Source of the DNA: JBGSIC01 sp041751875
Lineage (GTDB): Bacteria > Bdellovibrionota > FAC87 > UBA2466 > JACKAF01
Assembly: GCA_041751875.1 (NCBI GenBank)
Contig: JBGSIC010000018.1
Span: 62,001 to 126,000, forward strand
Length of the DNA stretch: 64,000 nt
Direction: 5' to 3'
Position numbers and translations under genes: made by a program. Below are positions 7,533 through 15,687 of the stretch, one piece after another (position 1 is the first letter of the stretch; each line of letters starts with the position of its first letter). Below the pieces are notes generated by a model. The model ran no database searches and was not told the DNA's origin. It saw only the letters and a program-made list of their open reading frames with translations.

Positions 7533-9187
7533 TTTATTTCCTTCTTGAGAGAGTAGATCGAGTAGTCTTCTCTGTTCCGCACTTCCTGGTGATATCTCTG
7601 TACGAAAGAATCGAGCTCTCTGTCCTCAGTGGGTTCATGCTTCATTTTCACAACCACATTGGAACCGGCGAGTTTCCCCTGATAGTAGCGCAGGCATTGG
7701 TTGCGTTCAGTTTGTGAGAACTGGATGCAGTTCCAAACGGTCGGTGTAGCCGGACGCATGCTGGTCATCAGGTAGCCCGCCGGGAAAGCATCATAGAAAA
7801 GAATGTGGCTTCCGGCATTTTCCAGTGTGCTGAGGTCAGCGGAAAGCTCCCCTAAAAAACGCGCGCGTGCGGGGGTGGTGTAAAGACCCGAGTAAACACC
7901 GGTTTTCATTTTGGCAGTGAGGGTAGGGACACTTCCATCTCCGTAAACCATCAGCAAAAAGTGGGAAAGAAAAAGAAGAACAAGAAGGACCGGAGCGGTG
8001 GCACGAATCCATCCTAGACTTGGTCGACCTGCTTCCTTGATCAGTCGCGATTGAATTAAATACAAAAGAAATAAGGAAACCAAAGCGGCAGGCAACATCC
8101 CCAAACCCGCCATCGTCGTGTGATTGGTGCTACTCATCCCTGTGGCGATGCCAGCTGCAAGCGAGGGAATCCAGACGAGAAAGAATAAATGGCGGGCGAC
8201 TGCGGTCTGAGCAGTAAAGACAAAGAAAAAAGGGCCCAGCAAAGCAAAGTACAGACTGATTTGGAGCGCGCCCAAGGAGGTTTGTACGGGAGCAACCCAG
8301 CAGAGTAGCGGTGTGAAACAAAGTAGTATCGCGGCGGCCGAGGGGCGATAGCGGGCGGTCGCGAAGGTGAGGAGTGAGAGAAAAAACACCCACGGTTTAG
8401 AGGGGCCCCAGTAGTAGAAATCACGAACGAGAGAAAAAAGCTTCGGCCATGCGAGGCGGTTATTGTTTTCAGAAAAACTAAATTCTTTGGCGCGCTCAAG
8501 ATCGGAAAGGGAAACTTGCGTAAACAACCATGCCGCCGTAAGGGCCCCACCTAGAACATAGGCAAGGAAAAGGCTCTTGTTTCGCCGCCAGGTCAGTAAA
8601 AGAAAAAATAGCGCGTAGGTCCCGACTCCAGGGACAAAGGAGGGATGCGCGATGACCGATATTCCTTGTGCCAGCCCCGCGAGCAACGCTAACCAGCTTG
8701 CCTTGCTCTTACTTTGTAGTGCGCTCCACCCGAGAAAGACGCCTGCGGTCCAGAAACCTATCGCCCAGGTGTTGTACGAGAGATTGGCAATCGAAAAGGG
8801 TACGAAAGCGATCGGGACGAGGGCAAACAAAAGGGCATAGTTTTTTCCAAGGCGTTTTCGCAAGAGAAAATAAAGCACGCCGGCAACACTGATGGAAAAC
8901 AGGAGTGATAGTACACGCATAAAAAGCATCAGACCCGTTACACCAAACAAAGCATGATAGCCACGGACGAAAGGGAGCGAAATGAGGGAAAAAGTTTGGG
9001 CGAGCATCAAATCGTCTTTGAAGATCTGATCGCCCAAGACATAGCGGTAAGGCAGAGCAACGTAAAAACTCTCATCCCAGAAACTGATGCCATAGGGTAA
9101 GCGCCAAGCCATCGCGGCCACCACAACCAACGCAAAGCATAGTGCTGCGTGTTGAAAAGTTAGGATTCGTTGGTTGGAGGGGTTCAC
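7505..9187 (-). CDS. GT-C-type membrane glycosyltransferase (ArnT/PMT-like)
   Basis: A 560-residue multipass membrane protein with about 10-12 hydrophobic helices. The first periplasmic loop carries an acidic motif (FWDESFYVALPYRY, about residues 36-50), typical of GT-C enzymes that use polyprenyl-phosphate sugars. A soluble C-terminal part of about 130 residues follows the last helix, as in ArnT/GT39/GT83 proteins. It probably transfers a sugar to an acceptor outside the membrane, perhaps using the product of the GtrB-like enzyme at 3824. The start is GTG 9187. The gene stands alone on its strand, convergent with the methyltransferase. Confidence 0.78.
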   Translation of the reverse strand: MNPSNQRILTFQHAALCFALVVVAAMAWRLPYGISFWDESFYVALPYRYVLGDQIFKDDLMLAQTFSLISLPFVRGYHALFGVTGLMLFMRVLSLLFSISVAGVLYFLLRKRLGKNYALLFALVPIAFVPFSIANLSYNTWAIGFWTAGVFLGWSALQSKSKASWLALLAGLAQGISVIAHPSFVPGVGTYALFFLLLTWRRNKSLFLAYVLGGALTAAWLFTQVSLSDLERAKEFSFSENNNRLAWPKLFSLVRDFYYWGPSKPWVFFLSLLTFATARYRPSAAAILLCFTPLLCWVAPVQTSLGALQISLYFALLGPFFFVFTAQTAVARHLFFLVWIPSLAAGIATGMSSTNHTTMAGLGMLPAALVSLFLLYLIQSRLIKEAGRPSLGWIRATAPVLLVLLFLSHFLLMVYGDGSVPTLTAKMKTGVYSGLYTTPARARFLGELSADLSTLENAGSHILFYDAFPAGYLMTSMRPATPTVWNCIQFSQTERNQCLRYYQGKLAGSNVVVKMKHEPTEDRELDSFVQRYHQEVRNREDYSIYSLKKEINQIDEDRRG

Positions 9188-9374
9188 AGATTAATCAGTA
9201 TAGCACGCGTCACAGCGCGCCAAGGTGGGACTACGCGTCTGCCCCAGCCTTTAAAAAAGGCATCATAATATGGTAAAATAAAAAGGTCTTTTAGCTGCAG
9301 ATCTTTGTTCCTTAAGGCCGTTCCGGCCTCTTCAAATCAAGCCTTTGCCTTCGGATTCGAAAGGATTTCCCACG

Positions 9375-10403
9375 ATGAAAACCGTTTTAGTGACTGGTGC
9401 CGGCGGATATATCGGCACGATGATAGTCGAGCGTCTGTTGGAAGAAAATTATAAAGTTATTGGCGTCGACAGATACTTCTTTGGGAAAGAGTTGTTAGGG
9501 GAATCACGGCAACACGAAAATTTCAGTCTTCTTCAGAAAGACAACCGCAAGCTGACGGTTGAGGATTTCAAGGATGTCGATGCGGTGATTGATCTTGCTG
9601 GGTTGTCGAACGATCCCACCGCTGAATTGTCTCCGACACTTGCTTGGAGCATCAACTATGAGGGCGGGGTTCACACCGCAAAAATGGCGAAGGCCGCCGG
9701 AGTGAAACGCTTTCTCTACTCTTCGTCGTGTTCGGTTTACGGAACAGGACAAGCACTTTGTCTGGACGAGAGTTCCGAACCCAATCCCGCTACCGTTTAT
9801 GCAGAAACCAAAGTTCAGGTGGAAAAGGAACTCGCGAAAATCCAGTCTTCGGACTTTGAAGTGGTTGTGCTGCGCAATGCGACAGTTTATGGCTTGTCCA
9901 AACGCATGCGTTTTGACCTGGTGATCAATCTGATGTCACTCACCGCGTGGCGTGATGGAAAGATTGTGATCATGGGAGGCGGAAAACAGTGGCGCCCCGT
10001 CGTGCATATTCGCGATGTGGCGGAAGCCTTTCTTATTTGTTTGGAAGCCGCAAGCGAAAAAGTCGCGGGACAAGTGTTTAATGTTGGCTCCGACGATCAG
10101 AACTATCAAATTTTTCAGCTCGCCTACATGATAAAGTCGGTGTTCCCAGGCTGTGAAATCATCACAGCGCCTGATGACGCCGACAAGCGAACTTACAATG
10201 TCAGCTTCAAGAAAATTCAGAAAGAGCTGAATTTCATTGCGACGATGACTCCGCTGGCGAGTGCCAATGAACTTAAAGTGGCGCTCACGATGGGGCGGAT
10301 CGATATTTCTGATTCTCGCCTAAACACTTTGAAGTACTACCAACACCTCCTGAAGGTGCAGGAACTTTTTAAGGAACTCGCCGAAGATGGAAAAATTATC
10401 TAA
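9375..10403 (+). CDS. NAD-dependent epimerase/dehydratase
   Basis: A 342-residue extended SDR enzyme on nucleotide sugars. The Rossmann motif is VLVTGAGGYIG at the N-terminus. The catalytic Ser-Tyr-Lys set is visible as YSSSCSVYGTG and YAETKVQVEK. ATG 9375 begins MKTVLVTGAGG; an upstream TTG at 9345 only adds ten unlikely residues. It overlaps the aminotransferase gene by 17 nt, so the pair is one operon. Together they would give a keto then amino nucleotide sugar. Sugar identity cannot be read from the sequence. Confidence 0.92.
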   Translation: MKTVLVTGAGGYIGTMIVERLLEENYKVIGVDRYFFGKELLGESRQHENFSLLQKDNRKLTVEDFKDVDAVIDLAGLSNDPTAELSPTLAWSINYEGGVHTAKMAKAAGVKRFLYSSSCSVYGTGQALCLDESSEPNPATVYAETKVQVEKELAKIQSSDFEVVVLRNATVYGLSKRMRFDLVINLMSLTAWRDGKIVIMGGGKQWRPVVHIRDVAEAFLICLEAASEKVAGQVFNVGSDDQNYQIFQLAYMIKSVFPGCEIITAPDDADKRTYNVSFKKIQKELNFIATMTPLASANELKVALTMGRIDISDSRLNTLKYYQHLLKVQELFKELAEDGKII

Positions 10404-11574
10404 AAGATCCGTCCCCTTTTTTAAGCATAATCTCCAGGAAGAAGATTTTCTGGAGCTGCAAGATACTCTTAAAAGCGTCTTTCTCACCACGGGTCCAAAG
10501 ACCAAACGTTTTGAAGAACAGCTTGCCTCCTATTTAGGAGCAAAACATGGCATCGCCTGTACCAGTTGGACCACCGCTGCTTTTTTGGTGCTAAAGGCCT
10601 GGGGGATTGGGCCCGGTGACGAAGTCATTGTACCGGCGCTAACCTTTATAGCGACTCCCAACATTGTTCTTCACTGTGGCGCCAAGCCGGTCTTTGTCGA
10701 TTCGGAAGCCCTCACAGGCAACATTGACGTGGAACAGATTGAGAAAGCGATTACTCCGGATACCAAGGCCATCATTCCCGTTCATCTTTATGGACAAATG
10801 GTGGACATGGAGAAACTTTCGGCGATTGCGAAAAAACACAAACTTAAAGTGTTGGAAGACTGTGCGCATTGTATTGAAGGTACGCGGGATGGCTATCGCC
10901 CAGGGCAAAAAAGCGACGCTGCTTGTTTTAGTTTCTACGCCACCAAAAACATTACCTGTGGTGAAGGTGGGGCGATTGTGACGTCTGACTCCGAGCTCAA
11001 TGAAAAGGTGCGCCTGCTTAGACTTCACGGAATGAGTCTGTCGGCAAGCGATCGTTATACAAGCACCTACAAACACTGGGACATGCTCGCTCTGGGATAC
11101 AAAGCGAATCTCTCTGATATCCAATCAGCGCTCTTGATTCATCAGCTCGAGCGCATCGACACGGTATTGAAGAAAAAGGAAGAGCTCTGCCAGTTTTATG
11201 AAAAGAAACTTTCTGCCGCGGGTGTTCCGTTCCCGAAGGTGCTACCGGGTAGCCAGTCGGCACGGCATCTATTTACTTTCTGGGCACCACGGGGAAAAAG
11301 AGACGAAATGCTTACCGGCTTGCAAGAAGCGGGCATTGGTGTGGCGGTGAACTTTCGTTCGGTGCCCACCCTGAAGTTTTATCGAGAACGTTACGGTTAC
11401 GGGCCGGGCAAATTTCCTGTAGCGGAGAAAATAGGGGAGCAAACCATTACGGTTCCGATGTATGTTTCTTTGAGTCAGGAAGACGCCAGCTACGTGGCGG
11501 ATCAAATCATTGCGCTGTACAAGCGCCTTCAGCCTCAGCCTGCCTCAAGCGGAGAATTAACCGCTTCACTCTAG
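10387..11574 (+). CDS. DegT/DnrJ/EryC1 sugar aminotransferase
   Basis: A 395-residue PLP-dependent aminotransferase that converts a keto nucleotide sugar to an amino sugar. The fold-type I order is clear: GIACTSWTTAAFLVLKAWG, the conserved GDEVIVPALTFIAT, LYGQMVDM, LEDCAH, and the PLP lysine K187 in FYATKNITCGEGG. Length is normal. The start lies inside the epimerase gene (17-nt overlap). An amino sugar made here could be the substrate of the formyltransferase/WbqC pair 4 kb away, which is inference from context. Confidence 0.93.
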   Translation: MEKLSKRSVPFFKHNLQEEDFLELQDTLKSVFLTTGPKTKRFEEQLASYLGAKHGIACTSWTTAAFLVLKAWGIGPGDEVIVPALTFIATPNIVLHCGAKPVFVDSEALTGNIDVEQIEKAITPDTKAIIPVHLYGQMVDMEKLSAIAKKHKLKVLEDCAHCIEGTRDGYRPGQKSDAACFSFYATKNITCGEGGAIVTSDSELNEKVRLLRLHGMSLSASDRYTSTYKHWDMLALGYKANLSDIQSALLIHQLERIDTVLKKKEELCQFYEKKLSAAGVPFPKVLPGSQSARHLFTFWAPRGKRDEMLTGLQEAGIGVAVNFRSVPTLKFYRERYGYGPGKFPVAEKIGEQTITVPMYVSLSQEDASYVADQIIALYKRLQPQPASSGELTASL

Positions 11575-11583
11575 GTTCTAAAA

Positions 11584-11604
11584 CGTGCCAGGCACCTTTT
11601 GGAA
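11584..11604. repeat. Partial copy of the palindromic repeat family
   Basis: CGTGCCAGGCACCTTTTGGAA contains GTGCCAGGCAC, a palindrome, and matches the distal half (CTGGCACCTTTTCC) of the repeat at 28.0 kb. It fills the 30-nt gap between two convergent genes, the same type of location as the fuller copies, which also lie outside the coding sequences. Confidence 0.55.
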
Positions 11605-12693
11605 CTAGCTGGCTAGTTTGGTTTGGGTGGGATCCGTTTTGGGATCGTTGATGGTCGGGTGACCGCCCAAGGGTTCGAGCGGTAAGGGCACCCAACATTG
11701 CTGGGTGTGTGCGAGCTTATCTGCTTGCTCCAAAATTCTCACCACACGTAAGCCCTGATAGCCATCCGTGCGCGGGGCAACCCCTTTTTGCAAGCAAGAT
11801 ACCATGTGGTTCACTTCGATTCGAAGAGCCTCAGTTTGATCTATCGCCGGTGAGTAGACATCGCCGTGGCGGTACTTAATGTAGTCCACGTAGCTTTTCT
11901 CTTTGTCAGCGGTTTCCAGCGCGTCCACACCTTTGTCGAATACCTTTATTTTCTGCACGACATCCACATCGTCGTACACAACCATCTTTTTCCGACCAGT
12001 CAAAACCGTGCGACGGATTTTCGAGGGCGACAACCAACTTGCGTGAATCGAAGCAATGAAGTTGTTTTGGTAGTTTAGGTGCATAAAGCCGATATCGGGT
12101 TGCGGCAAGCGAGCTGCGTTTTTCGCCGAAACTGAGATCTCAATCGGATCGTAGGGAATGAGTTCATTGAGAATGGAAAGATCATGCGCCATGAGATCAA
12201 AAATAACACTGATGTCCGGTTGATAGAGGCCTAGGTTCATGCGCTCCGATTCGTAATAAAGGAGGTCGCCCAAGTCTTTCTTCTTCACCATCTCCTTCAT
12301 GTAGGCAACAGCGGGGTGGTACACGTAGGTGTGGTCCACCATGAGCATCTTTTTTCGACGCTGGGCTTCTTCAATCAGATAAAGACTTTCCTTTTCCGTC
12401 GCCGTCATCGGCTTGGTAATCAAAAGATGTTTGTCGGCCTTAAGCGCTTTCATACCCAACGCGAAATGACTATGGACGGGAGTGGCGATGACAATCAGGT
12501 CGAGATGCGTGTCTTCAAAAAGATCGTCGGCGCGCGTCGTGGTACGCACGGAAGGGTAACGTTGGCCTAGCTTTGCCAAACGTTTGGTGTCGAGGTCACA
12601 CATCCACAAAACTTTCATGTCCTCGTTCTCGAAGAGGTTTCTAAGTAAGTTGGGACCCCAGTAGCCTATACCGATGATGCCGGCGCGTATCAT
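11605..12693 (-). CDS. Gfo/Idh/MocA family oxidoreductase
   Basis: A 362-residue NAD(P)-dependent dehydrogenase. The N-terminal Rossmann motif is AGIIGIGYWGPNLLRN, then CDLDTKRLAKL. The EKP-type motif appears as LLITKPMTATEKES and the C-terminal alpha/beta domain has the usual DLMAHDLSILNEL. Such enzymes oxidise or reduce positions on nucleotide sugars, for example on the way to 3-amino or uronic sugars. It is convergent with the epimerase-aminotransferase operon and shares the glycan theme. Substrate is not determined. Confidence 0.9.
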   Translation of the reverse strand: MIRAGIIGIGYWGPNLLRNLFENEDMKVLWMCDLDTKRLAKLGQRYPSVRTTTRADDLFEDTHLDLIVIATPVHSHFALGMKALKADKHLLITKPMTATEKESLYLIEEAQRRKKMLMVDHTYVYHPAVAYMKEMVKKKDLGDLLYYESERMNLGLYQPDISVIFDLMAHDLSILNELIPYDPIEISVSAKNAARLPQPDIGFMHLNYQNNFIASIHASWLSPSKIRRTVLTGRKKMVVYDDVDVVQKIKVFDKGVDALETADKEKSYVDYIKYRHGDVYSPAIDQTEALRIEVNHMVSCLQKGVAPRTDGYQGLRVVRILEQADKLAHTQQCWVPLPLEPLGGHPTINDPKTDPTQTKLAS

Positions 12694-12971
12694 GCCTGCT
12701 CCTATTTAGTTTGTGAGGGGGAAAAAGAAGGTGAGAGGTGAAGCTATAAAGATCATCGGTGAGTTAAAGAATTTCCTTAAGAAAAAAGAATAACGCACAC
12801 GGTTAACAGTCACGGTGCGTTGTCGCCGACAGACAGCCCGCCGCGCTGTTTTATGCTACAATGTTATTGTTATCTACGGAGCATCCGTTTTTCCACCCGC
12901 TCCACAAGTTATTCAGCCATTGCGTAGAAAAGGGCGTTTGCCCGTCGCGTATTCTCTTTCATGGGAGTCTT

Positions 12972-14036
12972 GTGGGGTTTTGGGATCAGTGGAAAAAAAG
13001 ACGTCTGGTGGGAATTGACGTAGGCATGTCCGGAATAAAAGCGGTGGAGCTTCAGATGGGCAAGAGGCCGCGTTTGATTTCCTACAATCGCGTGAATCTC
13101 CCATGGGAAGCCATCGGTAGTGATGGGGCGATATCCGATCCCCAAGCCGTCTCTGAGGCTTTGCGATCGTTGTTTGAGTCGTCCACTTTTTCTTCTCGCA
13201 AAGTGGCGGTAGGTGCATCAGGCGCGTCGGTTTTTACAAAGCGTGTGCGCATGCCGCGCATGAAAGAGGTTGAATTGCGTGAGCAGATTAGTTTTGAAGC
13301 CGAGCAGTATCTGCCGTTTTCAGCGGACGAAGTGAACCTTGATTTTGCGATTCTCGGACCGGTTCCTCAGACCAATCAAATGGAAGTGCTGTTGGTTGCC
13401 ATAAAGAAAGATTTTGCGAGGAACTGGGAAACAATTGCCAAGCAGGCCGGGCTTGAACTGGCCGTGCTCGATATCCAACCCTTCGCTTTGGGAAATGTTT
13501 TTGAGTTTAACTACGCCGAGAACAAAGAGCTGCCGGTGGGTGTGGTTACCCTTTTGTTAGATTTTGGAGCTGGAGCGATCAAGCTGTCCGCTGTGGAGAA
13601 AGATAAAACCACTTTCACCCGAGAAATTCTCGCGGGGGGAATGGTCTGTAGTCAGTTGATCGCCGAAGCGATGGAAATTCCGCTCGACGAGGCGGAGTAC
13701 CACAAAATTCATCATCCATCGGCTGACGGCGTTAAGGCGGCGGTTGCCGCCTATGTGCAACACGCCACGGATCAAGTCGCTCGTGCTATTGAAGTTTATC
13801 TAAGTGGCGAGGGCGATGTCGTGATCGACGGCCTCTATATATGTGGTGGCGCTTCACAGACGCCGGGTTTGAAGGACAGTTTGGAAAAGCAGTTGGGTTA
13901 TTCGGTTCACACCCTCAATGCGGTACGCAATATCGCAGGCTCTGGGGCAAAGATGAATCCGGAAGCCATTGAGGAACTGAGTTACTTAGGTGCCGTAGCC
14001 ATGGGATTGTCGCTCCGTTCTGAGGGCGATTCTTAA
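12972..14036 (+). CDS. pilM: Type IV pilus assembly protein PilM
   Basis: This is an actin-like ATPase-fold protein that sits on the cytoplasmic side of the type IV pilus machine and binds the N-terminus of PilN. The family opening is KRRLVGIDVGMSGIKAVEL, and the PilM region MKEVELREQISFEAEQYLPF is well kept. LLLDFGAGAIKL and YICGGASQTPGLKDSL form the later nucleotide-site motifs. I choose GTG 12972, with GGGAG about 5 nt upstream, because it gives 354 residues, the usual PilM length; a TTG or ATG further upstream adds an odd tail. No pilN, pilO, pilP or pilQ follows, so the gene is detached from the usual operon. Confidence 0.9.
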   Translation: MGFWDQWKKRRLVGIDVGMSGIKAVELQMGKRPRLISYNRVNLPWEAIGSDGAISDPQAVSEALRSLFESSTFSSRKVAVGASGASVFTKRVRMPRMKEVELREQISFEAEQYLPFSADEVNLDFAILGPVPQTNQMEVLLVAIKKDFARNWETIAKQAGLELAVLDIQPFALGNVFEFNYAENKELPVGVVTLLLDFGAGAIKLSAVEKDKTTFTREILAGGMVCSQLIAEAMEIPLDEAEYHKIHHPSADGVKAAVAAYVQHATDQVARAIEVYLSGEGDVVIDGLYICGGASQTPGLKDSLEKQLGYSVHTLNAVRNIAGSGAKMNPEAIEELSYLGAVAMGLSLRSEGDS

Positions 14037-14075
14037 ACGGTTGAATTGCGAAGTTTGCCTTAAAGGAGGCATTAG

Positions 14076-14501
14076 ATGGAAGCACTCATTGGATTGCAAG
14101 CGGGTTTGAATCTGCTGTTTTTGAGTTTAGGCCTCTATTTATATAAGAAGAGATCTAACGCGTTTGACGGGGAAGCCCAAGCTCAAGCGAAGGCCTACCT
14201 GACCGTTCTCGAAAGTCGAGTCGAAGAGGCCGAGGGGAGAACGCGCAAAGTGATTAATGAGAGCGAGCGCCAACTAAAAATTCTTTTGCAAATTTGTGAT
14301 CGCGCCGCGGCAGTAATGGATCAAGCGCAGGTGCCTTCTATCACTTTGTCCTCTTCAGAAGAACAAAAAGAACTCCTCGAAGCGCGTCCCAAGGGCGCGG
14401 AATCGATTCCCACCGTAGCGGATGTCCAAAAAATGCGACAAAAGATCACAGCAGACAGCGCGGTGGATCTTCCTCAGCTTCTCAACGAGCAACTCGCCTA
14501 A
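14076..14501 (+). CDS. Small membrane-anchored coiled-coil protein, PilM neighbour
   Basis: A 141-residue protein with one N-terminal hydrophobic helix (about residues 5-24), then a basic KKRSN stop-transfer and a charged helical region (about 35-90). A Ser/Pro-containing tail ends in DLPQLLNEQLA. AAAGGAGG lies about 7 nt before the ATG. It follows pilM at 39 nt, so the two are probably cotranscribed. Its anchor plus coiled coil is reminiscent of PilN/PilO geometry, but it is too short and shows no PilN motif. Function is unknown. Confidence 0.75.
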   Translation: MEALIGLQAGLNLLFLSLGLYLYKKRSNAFDGEAQAQAKAYLTVLESRVEEAEGRTRKVINESERQLKILLQICDRAAAVMDQAQVPSITLSSSEEQKELLEARPKGAESIPTVADVQKMRQKITADSAVDLPQLLNEQLA

Positions 14502-14995
14502 AGCGCCGTTATCCCCCCTTTCTGTCCACTTTTGAGCCGATCACGGATCGGCCGCGTGCGGCAATTTTCCCTTTTATCTCAACGGAATACGATGACACAC
14601 CGGGGAAAAAATTCCCTTGACAGAGGGGGTCACTCATCCAAGAATACCAACTGGATCATCGGTAGCCTCTTGCGTCCAAGTGGTACTTACCTCTAGGTGG
14701 GGCTTGGTAGCAAGGAGCCGGGTTTGGGGTTGAGAGAGGGCCAGTTTTCTTTTACCGGGATTCTGTTCAGATAGCGCGACGCGCTGTTAAACAGGTTATC
14801 AGTCGTCACGTGGCTTGCAATTATCATTGGTGGGAGGAGGGTGCTTTAACTAGCGCCTACTAATAGATAAGTTTTATGCGTTGTATACAAAGGCCTTGTG
14901 ATGATTTCTCGGCAAAAAGAAGATGAAGGCTCTGGATTCGGTTCCAAGCTCAAAATTGAAACTGAAACAGTCCTTTCAGGTTGGGGGTAAAAAAC
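14502..14995. other. 494-bp intergenic region before the PhaR-type gene
   Basis: No gene was found. Just after the upstream stop are two GC-rich hairpins: GCCGATC/GATCGGC at 14536-14552 and GCCGC/GCGGC at 14551-14562. The second is followed by AATTTT and may terminate the pilM operon. A promoter-like element lies at 14617-14645, and TTGTATACAA (14881-14890) is a 10-bp palindrome. The roughly 350 nt between that promoter and the next ATG could be a long leader or a small RNA. I see no known family. Confidence 0.45.
14617..14645 (+). promoter_or_regulatory. Candidate sigma-70-type promoter
   Basis: A perfect TTGACA (14617-14622) is followed after exactly 17 nt by AAGAAT (14640-14645). It lies 350 nt upstream of the PhaR-type gene. 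The -35 and the spacing are strong; the -10 matches 4 of 6 consensus bases. Confidence 0.45.
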
Positions 14996-15415
14996 ATGGA
15001 GAAGGCTAAAATTATTAAACGGTATCAGAATCGTAAATTGTACGACACTGATGCAAGCTGCTACGTGACGCTTGATGAGATCGCAGACATGATTCAGCAA
15101 GGCGAGCAAATCACGGTCGTCGACAATCGGAACCAAAAGGACATCACAGCAGCTACGCTTACTCAGATCATTTTTGAGAAGCAGAGACGCTCTGAATCTC
15201 CGATTCCGATCTCGACTCTGCGCCACATCATCCAACAGGGTGATGGTTCGTTCAGTTCTTTTCTCGCTAAATCGGGTGATGGGAATCAGCTCGATTTGAT
15301 CGATACCCTCGAAGCTCAGATTAAGAGTCTGAACGCTAAGGTGGGTGAGCTTGAACAGAAAGCCGGAATGTCCCCGAATGCGGGTCAATCCCACTCTGTC
15401 GAAGCGGAAGTCTAA
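14996..15415 (+). CDS. PhaR-type DNA-binding protein (PHB/PHA accumulation regulator domain)
   Basis: A 139-residue protein. Its N-terminus KIIKRYQNRKLYDTDASCYV followed by TLDEIADMI is the signature of the PHB/PHA accumulation regulator DNA-binding domain. It continues with QITVVDNRNQKDITAATLTQ. In polyester-storing bacteria such proteins repress phasin and PHA genes. In other lineages the same domain occurs without PHA genes and its role is unclear. No phaC, phaB or phasin gene is in this window. A short coiled coil (about 98-122) and a disordered end follow. ATG 14996 is chosen as it begins directly with the conserved block. Confidence 0.85.
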   Translation: MEKAKIIKRYQNRKLYDTDASCYVTLDEIADMIQQGEQITVVDNRNQKDITAATLTQIIFEKQRRSESPIPISTLRHIIQQGDGSFSSFLAKSGDGNQLDLIDTLEAQIKSLNAKVGELEQKAGMSPNAGQSHSVEAEV

Positions 15416-15421
15416 TTAAAT

Positions 15422-15482
15422 CCCGCTCCGGGGCTTTAAGTTCCTTTTTGGGGGAATTTGAATCTGGAGCGGGTTTTTTTTC
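15422..15482 (+). terminator. Rho-independent terminator of the PhaR-type gene
   Basis: CCCGCTCC (15422-15429) pairs perfectly with GGAGCGGG (15466-15473), and eight T follow. The 36-nt loop is long, but the 8-bp GC stem plus T-run just after the stop codon make this convincing. Confidence 0.8.
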
Positions 15483-15510
15483 TTTTCGGGTAACTCTTAA
15501 GCTCCCCTGT

Positions 15511-15660
15511 CCGGTGCGTGGTTGGGAATAATTCTAACCTACGAGTATTTACTCGGGTGCTTTCCCTTATTGCTGTGCGCATACCTGCTTGCAGGGAGCC
15601 TAAGGTAATAACAGAGTGCCCCCCTATCTCTGATAGGGTTAAGAATTATCCCGCTACGGC
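15511..15660 (+). ncRNA. Candidate structured RNA or leader of unknown family
   Basis: The ends of this stretch pair with each other over about 20-25 bp with small bulges: CGTGGT with GCTACG, GGGAATAATTCT with AAGAATTATCCC, and AACCTA with TAGGGTT. Inside lie a hairpin CGAGTATTTACTCG (15542-15555), an imperfect stem joining GGTGCTTTCCCT to AGGGAGCC, and CCCTATC-TCT-GATAGGG (15622-15638). The last is mutually exclusive with the inner part of the long stem, as in a switching RNA. It lies between a terminator and the next gene, 28 nt before its ATG. A long closed rod also recalls 6S RNA, but I see no decisive 6S or riboswitch motif. Strand is inferred from the downstream gene. Confidence 0.4.
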
Positions 15661-15687
15661 CCATGATGGGGGAGCTTTAAACTCCGT

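Noticed and set aside
14640..14995. A known small RNA (4.5S, 6S or tmRNA) in the leader of the PhaR-type gene
   Set aside because: I looked for the conserved core sequences and found none. Some short stems (CCAAG/CTTGG) exist, but they are not enough to name a family.
15511..15660. A named riboswitch class such as c-di-GMP, cobalamin or TPP
   Set aside because: The conserved boxes of these classes are absent, so it is reported only as a structured RNA of unknown family.
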